DNA from: Crassaminicella profunda
Lineage (GTDB): Bacteria > Bacillota > Clostridia > Peptostreptococcales > Thermotaleaceae
Direction: 5' to 3'
Assembly: GCF_019884785.1 (NCBI RefSeq)
Contig: NZ_CP082326.1
Coordinates: 1 to 64,000 of the forward strand
Length of the DNA: 64,000 bases
This document shows, in pieces, positions 7,647 to 14,624 of this stretch (the stretch's first letter is position 1; every line of letters starts with the position of its first letter). The notes beneath the pieces were generated by a model that was not told where the DNA came from, made no database searches, and saw only the letters and a program-made list of their open reading frames with translations. Made by a program: the position numbers and the translations under genes.

Positions 7647-9278
7647 ATGTTTGTATCTGATAGAGTATATAAGAATCTAGAACTGGAGTATATTTTTGAT
7701 AGAATTACAGTGTTTACTCCTTACGGTGAGCAAGCCAAAAAAGAGATGAAGCCCTATTTAGAAGGAGATAAAGATCAACTTCTAGAGGAATACGAACGTA
7801 TTGAAAAAATAGTTGGCGTTATCAATAAGCACAGGTATTCTTTAGTAGAGATACGTAATATTTTCAAACATTTTAAAGATTTAAGAGGTTCTTTTAAAAG
7901 AATCGAAAAGGATCAAACCTTAAGTACAATTGAATTGTTTGAGATCAAAAGCTTTCTATTCCTAGTTTTAAAACTACAAGAAACCATTGAGAAACTTAAT
8001 TGGAACGTACCAAAAGATTTAAAAATCATGCCCATGCCCAGCCTGATGGATCTATTGGATCCTGAAAAAAGTGGCGTCAATACTTTTTATATTTATGACG
8101 CGTACTCAAAAAAATTACAAGTTGTAAGAAAACAAATTAAAGATATTGAAAGTCACATTAAACGTTCTAAAAAGGAAGCAAGAGAAATTTTGCAAAAAGA
8201 GTTGAATATAAAAATAAGACCCAATGGTGAAGTTGCACTGAATAAAAGTGATAAAGAGTTAATAGCAAAGTTAGAAAACTGCCCAGGCCTTGTTTATAGC
8301 TCAGAAACTTATATGAATATCACTTTTAAGGTAAAGCTTGATGAAAGTTTAGATGAAAAGCTTAAACAAGTAGATGAACTCAAACTTCAAGAGGAGGAAG
8401 AGGAATTCGCTGTACGTAAGAAATTGACCCAAGCAATGAAAAAGCATATTGATGAATTTTACGCAAATATTAAAGCAATCGGTGCAGTGGACTTACTCAT
8501 TGCAAAAGGAGCACTAGCTGTAGGTTTTGAAGGAGTAAAACCAAAAGTTGTAGATGAAGAAATGCTGTCTATTGTAGATGGAAGACATATTAAAGTGGCT
8601 AACGCCCTTCGAAAACAGGGAAAAACCTTTACCCCTATTTCAGTAAATATTAGAAAAGGGGTAACCTGTATTACAGGTGCCAATATGGGAGGAAAAACAA
8701 TTTCTCTCAAATTAATAGGAGTTCTTAGTGCTATGGCACAATTTGGACTTTTTGTTCCAGCAAAAGAGATGACTTTTTCATTGAAGGACTATATCTTTTT
8801 CTCTTTAGGAGATTTACAATCAACAGATATGGGACTTAGTACCTTTGGTGCAGAAATACTAGAAATTAAAAAGATTATAAAAAGAGCTCATGAAAAAGGG
8901 ATTATATTAATCGATGAATTAGCGAGAGGAACAAATCCTTCAGAAGGATTTGCCATATCCAAGGCACTTATTAATTTCTTAAAAGATAAAAATACCCTTA
9001 CAATTATTACAAGCCATTTTGATGGATTAACAGATGATAGAGCGGTTTACCATTTACAGGTAAAAGGCCTTGAAGGAATAGATTATGAAAAACTAAAGCA
9101 TGAAATAGATACAAAGTGTGAAATAGGTATAGAAGTTGTACACAAGTATATGGATTATAGATTAATAGAGGTTCAAAATAGAAATAAAGTTCCAAGGGAT
9201 GCAATCAATATTGCAAGACTGATGGGACTACAGGAACAATTATTGAAAGATGCAGAATTGTGTCTTGAAACCTGTTAG
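7647..9278 (+). CDS. kamC: MutS-like ATPase, lysine 5,6-aminomutase reactivase KamC
   Basis: The 543-residue protein has a MutS core and clamp-like helices (about 1-300) and a MutS-family ABC ATPase. Walker A is TGANMGGKTISLK near 343, followed by the signature region STFGAEILEI near 405 and Walker B IILIDELARGTNPSEG near 418. It lacks the mismatch-recognition domain, so a DNA-repair role is unlikely. In lysine-fermenting bacteria this gene sits between kamB and kamD and is annotated as the ATPase subunit reactivating KamDE. It overlaps nothing but starts 2 bp after kamB. Its stop codon lies in the left arm of a 12-bp stem-loop before kamD. Confidence 0.88.
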   Translation: MFVSDRVYKNLELEYIFDRITVFTPYGEQAKKEMKPYLEGDKDQLLEEYERIEKIVGVINKHRYSLVEIRNIFKHFKDLRGSFKRIEKDQTLSTIELFEIKSFLFLVLKLQETIEKLNWNVPKDLKIMPMPSLMDLLDPEKSGVNTFYIYDAYSKKLQVVRKQIKDIESHIKRSKKEAREILQKELNIKIRPNGEVALNKSDKELIAKLENCPGLVYSSETYMNITFKVKLDESLDEKLKQVDELKLQEEEEEFAVRKKLTQAMKKHIDEFYANIKAIGAVDLLIAKGALAVGFEGVKPKVVDEEMLSIVDGRHIKVANALRKQGKTFTPISVNIRKGVTCITGANMGGKTISLKLIGVLSAMAQFGLFVPAKEMTFSLKDYIFFSLGDLQSTDMGLSTFGAEILEIKKIIKRAHEKGIILIDELARGTNPSEGFAISKALINFLKDKNTLTIITSHFDGLTDDRAVYHLQVKGLEGIDYEKLKHEIDTKCEIGIEVVHKYMDYRLIEVQNRNKVPRDAINIARLMGLQEQLLKDAELCLETC

Positions 9279-9331
9279 TAGTTAGTCGTTGGTATTTTAT
9301 TACGGTTAACTGCTAAGGGCTAACTGCTAAC
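9274..9331 (+). repeat. Stem-loop between kamC and kamD
   Basis: GTTAGTAGTTAG (9274-9285) pairs over 12 bp (one wobble) with CTAACTGCTAAC (9320-9331). The stem includes the kamC stop codon and ends 10 bp before the strong kamD site AGGAGG. The internal GGTTAACTGCTAAG is another copy of the repeat. It may act as an mRNA processing or stability element separating weakly and strongly needed genes. Confidence 0.6.
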
Positions 9332-9353
9332 TATAAAAAAAGGAGGAAAAATA

Positions 9354-10910
9354 ATGCATAGTAAGTTGAATCTAGACCAAAGCATTATTGCGAAAGCAAG
9401 AAATTCTGCTGAAAAAATAGCAGCAGATACACAAAAGTTTATTGATAAACATACAACAGTAACAGTAGAAAGAACTGTTGCTAGACTTTTAGAAATAGAT
9501 GGTGTTGATGAAATTGAAACACCACTACCAAATATTGTAGTAGACAATATTAAAGAAGGTGGCGGATTAGGACTTGGAGCTGCTTACTGGATTGGTAATG
9601 CAATGATCCACACAGGAAAAACACCTCAAGAAATTGCTGAAATGGTTTCAAGAGGAGAATTAGACCTTACAAAGGTTCCTGTTGCTGATGACGCTAAAAT
9701 TAAAGAAACAGTAAAAGCTTTAGCTGAAAAAATGGTAGCAAGAATTAAGGAAAACAGAGAAGCTAGAGATGAATTCTTAAATACATTAGGAGAAGGACCA
9801 AAGCCTTACCTATACGTAATCGTTGCAACTGGTAATATCTACGAAGACGTATTACAAGCACAAGCTGCTGCAAGACAAGGTGCAGATATTATTGCAGTAA
9901 TCAGAACTACTGGACAAAGTTTACTTGACTATGTACCATATGGACCAACTACTGAAGGTTTTGGTGGTACTTATGCAACTCAAGAAAACTTCAGAATCAT
10001 GAGAAAAGCATTAGATGAAGTTGGAAAAGAAGTTGGAAAATATATTAGACTATGTAACTACTGTTCAGGATTATGTATGCCAGAAATTGCAGCTATGGGT
10101 GCAATGGAAAGACTAGATGTAATGCTTAATGATGCATTATACGGAATTCTTTTCAGAGATATCAATATCCAAAGAACATTAGTAGACCAATACTTCTCAA
10201 GAATCATCAATGGTTATGCAGGAGTTATTATCAATACTGGAGAAGATAACTACTTAACAACTGCTGATGCAGTAGAAGAAGCACATACAGTTCTTGCTTC
10301 TCAGTTCATCAATGAACAATTTGCATTAGTTGCAGGTCTTCCAGAAGAGCAAATGGGACTTGGTCATGCATTCGAAATGACTCCAGATCTTAAAAATGGT
10401 TTCTTATTTGAGTTAGCACAAGCACAAATGGCAAGAGAAATCTTCCCTAATGCACCACTTAAATATATGCCACCAACAAAATTCATGACAGGAAACATTT
10501 ACAAAGGACATATTCAAGATGCATTATTTAACATGGTAGCAATCATGACAAATCAAAGTCTTCAATTATTAGGAATGCTTACAGAAGCAATCCATACACC
10601 ATTACTTCAAGATAGAGCATTGTCTATTGAAAATGCAAAATATGTATTTAACAACGCTCGTGATATCTCTAGTGAGATAGAATTTAAAGAGGGTGGAATC
10701 ATCCAAAAGAGAGCACAAGAAGTATTAGGAATGGCAGCAGATATGTTAGAGCAAATTGAAAATGAAGGATTATTTGAGACAATTGCACAAGGTAAATTTG
10801 CTGGTGTTAAGAGAGCTATGGATGGAGGAAAAGGTCTTGAAGGTGTTACACAAAAAGACGGAAAATATTGCAATCCATTCGTGGAATTAATGCTAGGAGG
10901 TGCAAGATAA
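9354..10910 (+). CDS. kamD: Lysine 5,6-aminomutase alpha subunit
   Basis: KamD is the large TIM-barrel subunit of the adenosylcobalamin- and PLP-dependent aminomutase that moves the epsilon-amino group of beta-lysine (or D-lysine) to C5. The 518-residue length fits. The region IRTTGQSLLDYVPYGPTTEG near 185 and the cysteine-containing NYCSGLCMPEIAAMG near 235 are characteristic of the family. An AAAGGAGG site precedes the ATG by 8 bp. The stop TAA overlaps the ATG of kamE (TAATG), so the two subunits are translationally coupled. Codon use is of the highly expressed type. Confidence 0.96.
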   Translation: MHSKLNLDQSIIAKARNSAEKIAADTQKFIDKHTTVTVERTVARLLEIDGVDEIETPLPNIVVDNIKEGGGLGLGAAYWIGNAMIHTGKTPQEIAEMVSRGELDLTKVPVADDAKIKETVKALAEKMVARIKENREARDEFLNTLGEGPKPYLYVIVATGNIYEDVLQAQAAARQGADIIAVIRTTGQSLLDYVPYGPTTEGFGGTYATQENFRIMRKALDEVGKEVGKYIRLCNYCSGLCMPEIAAMGAMERLDVMLNDALYGILFRDINIQRTLVDQYFSRIINGYAGVIINTGEDNYLTTADAVEEAHTVLASQFINEQFALVAGLPEEQMGLGHAFEMTPDLKNGFLFELAQAQMAREIFPNAPLKYMPPTKFMTGNIYKGHIQDALFNMVAIMTNQSLQLLGMLTEAIHTPLLQDRALSIENAKYVFNNARDISSEIEFKEGGIIQKRAQEVLGMAADMLEQIENEGLFETIAQGKFAGVKRAMDGGKGLEGVTQKDGKYCNPFVELMLGGAR

Positions 10911-11680
10911 TGTCAACAAATCAAGTAGATTTAACAAAAGTTAAACCATATGGAGATACAATGAATGATGGAATGGTACAATTATGCTTTACATTACCAG
11001 TACCATGTGGAGAAGAAGCAAAAGAAGCTGCTAAACGTCTTGCTGCTAAAATGGGACTTGAAGAACCAGCAGTTTGTCATGCAGAAGACCTTGGTGTAGG
11101 ATACACAATGTTTGTTATGTATGGAAAATGCTCTCACACAATCGATTATACAGCTATCGAAGTACCAAAGGTAGATGTAGAAACATTTGGACAAGAGGGA
11201 GTAGAAGAATATATAGAAGAAAATATTAAGAGAAAAGTTGTTATTGTAGGTGCTTGTACAGGTACAGATGCACACACAGTAGGAATCGATGCGATCCTTA
11301 ATATGAAAGGATACAATCATCACTTTGGACTTGAAAGATACATAGGTGTTGAAGCACACAACCTAGGAAGTCAAGTACCCAATGAAGAATTCATTGCAAA
11401 AGCAATTGAATTAAATGCAGATGTTTTATTAGTATCACAGGTTGTTACACAAAAGGATGTACACATTAAAAACCTTACAAATCTAGTAGAATTAGTTGAA
11501 GCAGAAGGTATTCGTGATAAAGTTGTATTAATTTGTGGAGGACCTAGAATTAACCATGAGCTTGCAAAAGAATTAGGTTTTGATGCAGGTTTCGGTTCAG
11601 GATCATATGCAGATGATGTTGGAACTTTTGCAGTAACTGAGATTGTAAAAAGAGATTTAGTAAATAGAGAAAAACTTTAG
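10910..11680 (+). CDS. kamE: Lysine 5,6-aminomutase beta subunit (B12-binding)
   Basis: This small subunit binds adenosylcobalamin base-off/His-on and carries the PLP lysine. The motif D120-A-H122-T-V-G125 is the DxHxxG cobalt-ligand motif. K133 lies eleven residues after the histidine, as in the Clostridium sticklandii enzyme (H133/K144), so I take it as the PLP lysine. I chose the ATG at 10910, overlapping the kamD stop, because GGAGGTG lies just upstream; the longer reading frame from 10868 lies inside kamD. The protein is 256 residues. It is the last gene of the sigma-54 operon and is followed by a strong terminator. Confidence 0.95.
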   Translation: MSTNQVDLTKVKPYGDTMNDGMVQLCFTLPVPCGEEAKEAAKRLAAKMGLEEPAVCHAEDLGVGYTMFVMYGKCSHTIDYTAIEVPKVDVETFGQEGVEEYIEENIKRKVVIVGACTGTDAHTVGIDAILNMKGYNHHFGLERYIGVEAHNLGSQVPNEEFIAKAIELNADVLLVSQVVTQKDVHIKNLTNLVELVEAEGIRDKVVLICGGPRINHELAKELGFDAGFGSGSYADDVGTFAVTEIVKRDLVNREKL

Positions 11681-11721
11681 AATTTAATTGAACGCATACA
11701 CTCATCCCCAAAATATAGATA

Positions 11722-11756
11722 AAAATACTTAAGGCAAATGCCTTAAGTATTTTTTT
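11722..11756 (+). terminator. Rho-independent terminator of the kdd-kamABCDE operon
   Basis: AATACTTAAGGC and GCCTTAAGTATT form a perfect 12-bp stem with loop AAAT, followed by a T run. It lies 43 bp after kamE. Confidence 0.92.
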
Positions 11757-12036
11757 GTGAATATAACGACAGACATGTGGATAATGACATAGTTATAGAA
11801 TTAGATATCCACAAAACAGAGAAAACTATAGACAATTTTAAAGATATAAAGAAGGGATAGCTTAAGATTATATGAAAAGCTTGTAAAAATGATTGAAGGG
11901 TTCAATTTATTTTGACGATACATAATAAGAAGAATTTATAAAAAATTAATATAGATAAGTAACATTAAAATATAATAAAGAATGTTGAAATTTTGATGTT
12001 ATTAATCTATATTTTAATTAATCAAGGGGTGATGAG
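11757..12036. other. Intergenic region with a DnaA-box-like pair
   Basis: TGTGGATAA at 11776-11784 is the complement of a perfect DnaA box (TTATCCACA). ATATCCACA at 11805-11813 is one mismatch away and in opposite orientation, together forming TGTGGATA...TATCCACA arms. A possible sigma-A promoter starts with TTGACG at 11912-11917, with an AT-rich -10 around 11935-11942. The rest is AT-rich and featureless, and the 12037 gene has AAGGGGTGATGAG as its RBS. Confidence 0.4.
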
Positions 12037-13200
12037 ATGAAACAAAAATTTTCGCTAATATGTATAGTTATGATGACGTTTTTACTAACGCCGCTACTGA
12101 GTACGTATGGGATTAGTTATGGTTTAGGAGAGTCCTTTGACGGGATAGATAACTATGAATCTTTATATGAAAATAGTTCTTTTACAGATATAAAGACTCA
12201 CTTTGCAAGAAAGCCTATCATAAAAATGAGCGCTCTTTCTGTTCTTAGAGGAATGGGAAATCACAAGTTTTATCCAAATCATAAACTCACAAAAGAACAG
12301 GCAGTTGTTTTTATAGTAAGACTTTTAGGCCTTGAGGATGAATCACAGATTGTAGGAGAAAAATTGACGAAGGAAATGGACACAGGAGCATATAGGTTTA
12401 AATCTCCTCAAGATGACTGGTTAGAGGGTTATCTAAAAGTAGCTCAAAGTAAAAGCATTATTACTAGAGAAGAAGTGAAAAAAATAGTAGAACTATCAGA
12501 TGAACAAAAAGATAAAATAGAAGAAAAGCTTGCAAAAAAAATGCTTGTTTATGATCAAAATCGAAATCTTACAGACGAGCAGATTGAAAATATAGAAAAG
12601 AGCATTAGAAAAAATCTAGAAAGAAGTTATACATGGGGACAAGCTGCAAATCGAGAGGAAATAGCCCTTTGGGTTGGAAGAATGCTACAAATTACTCCGA
12701 TTAATGGAGAGCCTCAACAAAGAATTTATACAATGAAAGATTGGAAAAGTATGAAAACCGCAGATATACCTATTATTGAGGCAATTCTTCAAAAAGGGAT
12801 TATGACAAAAAACAGCAAAGGATATTTTAGCCCAAAAGCTACTGTTACAAGGGGGCAAATGGCAGCAATACTTGATAAAGCTTCTGAAGAAATATTAAAG
12901 AAACGAGGATATAAAACATTATCAGGAACTGTTGAAGAGATAGAAAATTATGTTACATCTGAGCAAGATATGATTACAAGGGATCTTTATGGTGTTGAAA
13001 ATAGGATAATTACTATTAATAATGACGATGGGAGTTATACAGAAATAACTGCTAAAAAATCTAGTATAAATGACTTGAATAAAGGATTTTCAGTGTATAA
13101 GTATGGGATTTTAGGTTTGCCAAAAGACATACAAGTTGATGATTATGTAAAGTATTTCATAAATGCTGAAGGAAAAATTGTATTTGTAGAGGTGGAATAA
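12037..13200 (+). CDS. Secreted SLH-domain protein
   Basis: A signal peptide (about 1-25, KQKFSLICIVMMTFLLTPLLS) precedes SLH-type modules. One covers about 60-110 (GMGNHKFYPNHKLTKEQAVVFIVRLLG) and continues to about 150. Another covers about 200-285 (WGQAANREEIALWVGRMLQ, then KGYFSPKATVTRGQMAAILDKA). A lysine/glutamate-rich helix separates them. The C-terminal 90 residues form a beta domain with no named family that I can see. SLH domains bind secondary cell-wall polymer, so the protein should be wall-attached. It converges on the minus-strand gene at 13264 across a shared terminator. Confidence 0.85.
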   Translation: MKQKFSLICIVMMTFLLTPLLSTYGISYGLGESFDGIDNYESLYENSSFTDIKTHFARKPIIKMSALSVLRGMGNHKFYPNHKLTKEQAVVFIVRLLGLEDESQIVGEKLTKEMDTGAYRFKSPQDDWLEGYLKVAQSKSIITREEVKKIVELSDEQKDKIEEKLAKKMLVYDQNRNLTDEQIENIEKSIRKNLERSYTWGQAANREEIALWVGRMLQITPINGEPQQRIYTMKDWKSMKTADIPIIEAILQKGIMTKNSKGYFSPKATVTRGQMAAILDKASEEILKKRGYKTLSGTVEEIENYVTSEQDMITRDLYGVENRIITINNDDGSYTEITAKKSSINDLNKGFSVYKYGILGLPKDIQVDDYVKYFINAEGKIVFVEVE

Positions 13201-13257
13201 AAAATCTCCTTCCTGGTTTGAATGAGGATGTTCATTCTTACCAAGGAAGGAGGTTTT
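13201..13257. terminator. Bidirectional terminator between convergent surface genes
   Basis: The arms at 13204-13217 (ATCTCCTTCCTGGT) and 13240-13254 pair over 14 bp with one bulged A. An A run lies on the left and T run on the right, so it can end transcripts from both sides. A smaller GAATGA/TCATTC hairpin lies in the loop. Confidence 0.85.
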
Positions 13258-13263
13258 ATTGTT

Positions 13264-14379
13264 TTATTTATCATACTCCCAATCATAAGTATTTTTAATT
13301 TTATTATCACCATCATCATAAGTGTATTCTGCAAGTTTGTCATCGTCTTTGTCATGTACATACACTTTAATATCTTTATTATAGTCTTTATCGACTTTTT
13401 CACAGATGTCTTCTATAAAGTTTCTAAAATCACTCTTATCTCGATCGTCCCATATATCATCATTACGATCAAAATCAGTTTTTATTGTTACTCTAATTTC
13501 ATCACTATATTCTTTTAAATCATATCTTGTAAACTTCATAGTTCCGCTATTATCATCTCTATAATCATCAAAATGACGTTCAAGGTCATCTTCTAAATCG
13601 TCCAAATCATCATTAGAGCTACTAGAGTTTCCATAAATATATTCTTCAGACAGCTTGTCTCGACTTATATCGTAAGTGTATTCTGCAGTTTTATCATTAT
13701 CTTCGTCGTATACAATGACTTCAATGTCATCATCATAATCTCTATCAATTTTTTCACAGATTTTTTCTATAAAATCTTCAAAATCTGATTTGTCTCGATC
13801 CTTCCAATGTTTACCTGTACGATCAAAATCACCATACATGCCTACTCTGATCTTATTATTAGATAGCTGACTTACATCATAATTATCAAAGTTTAATGTT
13901 CTACCATTATTGCGATGATAATCATAATCGTCTTCAAGTTTCTTTTCTAAATCGTTAAGATTTTTACGGGTAGTACTACTAGTTGTTTTATTGTCTCTTA
14001 AGATATCTAACTCAACTTTTTTCTGACTTAATTGGAATTTCAAATTAGCAATCTCCATATTTTTTTGATCTAATTCATGCTGTAGGGTATTGACAGTGAA
14101 GCGATTGTTATCATTAGAAGATAAATTCATTGTCTTATTCTTATTGTCCCATTGAATGCCAAAGCCCATATTGTTTGCAAGATCATTGATAGAAACATAA
14201 ACTTGACCGTTATAGATAAAAGGGCTACTGTAAAAGCCTAAAGGTTTACTGTCTAGGTTGATACGAATGTCATAAAACCAAGCTGTGATTTTTTGACTGT
14301 ATCCAGTAGCAGTTCCTAAAACGGTGCTAAAAAGAAGTACTAATATTAATGCTAAAGATAATACAAATTTTTTCTTCAT
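13264..14379 (-). CDS. Secreted stalk-domain protein with two tandem repeat domains
   Basis: The only clear minus-strand protein gene encodes 371 residues. A signal peptide (1-27) is followed by a copper amine oxidase N-like stalk module (about 32-90, PFIYNGQVYVSINDLANNMG then IQWDNKNKTMNL). A short coiled coil (about 97-130) and two tandem copies of an acidic domain of about 105 residues follow. Both copies contain DRDKSDF, then FIE-ICEK and a Y-x-D-D/K-D-I beta strand before AEYTYD. The repeat family is unfamiliar; its Asp-rich surface could bind cations. The start follows CGGAGGGTT. It is divergent from the 14621 gene over a region with a 24-bp palindrome. Confidence 0.8.
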   Translation of the reverse strand: MKKKFVLSLALILVLLFSTVLGTATGYSQKITAWFYDIRINLDSKPLGFYSSPFIYNGQVYVSINDLANNMGFGIQWDNKNKTMNLSSNDNNRFTVNTLQHELDQKNMEIANLKFQLSQKKVELDILRDNKTTSSTTRKNLNDLEKKLEDDYDYHRNNGRTLNFDNYDVSQLSNNKIRVGMYGDFDRTGKHWKDRDKSDFEDFIEKICEKIDRDYDDDIEVIVYDEDNDKTAEYTYDISRDKLSEEYIYGNSSSSNDDLDDLEDDLERHFDDYRDDNSGTMKFTRYDLKEYSDEIRVTIKTDFDRNDDIWDDRDKSDFRNFIEDICEKVDKDYNKDIKVYVHDKDDDKLAEYTYDDGDNKIKNTYDWEYDK

Positions 14380-14417
14380 AATTAAAACCCTCCGTTAATC
14401 TTCCATATACTACCTTC

Positions 14418-14447
14418 ATTTTATCATACATCAATGACGATTCTCAA
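14418..14447 (-). promoter_or_regulatory. Sigma-A-type promoter for the minus-strand stalk-domain gene
   Basis: Read on the minus strand, TTGAGA (14447-14442) and TAAAAT (14423-14418) are 18 bp apart. They are 39 bp upstream of the start codon of the 13264-14379 gene. Confidence 0.5.
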
Positions 14448-14457
14448 CAATTTACTT

Positions 14458-14481
14458 AAAATGGTTATTATGAACCATTTT
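14458..14481. promoter_or_regulatory. 24-bp palindrome in a divergent intergenic region
   Basis: AAAATGGTT and AACCATTTT are perfect arms around ATTATG. It lies just upstream of the minus-strand promoter and about 45 bp upstream of an extended -10 (TGGTAAAAT, 14523-14531) for the plus-strand gene. An operator for a dimeric regulator serving both genes is the simplest reading; a hairpin is the alternative. Confidence 0.45.
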
Positions 14482-14610
14482 TGATATTTAATACAATTGA
14501 AATACAAGGTAAGGGAAATATTTGGTAAAATGATAAATAGGGAAAAAAATAAAGATAAGTAGAAATTTGACCGATAATTTTAGTAGTAGAGTAGACGAGA
14601 GGGGGAAAGT

Positions 14611-14624
14611 GCATCTATAGATGC
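14611..14624 (+). promoter_or_regulatory. Palindromic hairpin between RBS and start of the 14621 gene
   Basis: GCATCTATAGATGC can form a 5-bp stem with loop TATA. Its right arm contains the first ATG (14621). The GAGAGGGGG ribosome-binding site ends about 15 bp before that ATG, too far for an optimum. Folding would bring the site close to the second ATG at 14633. Confidence 0.4.

Noticed and set aside
7647-9278. DNA mismatch repair protein MutS2
   Set aside because: It lacks the Smr endonuclease domain and is short; its place between kamB and kamD supports KamC.
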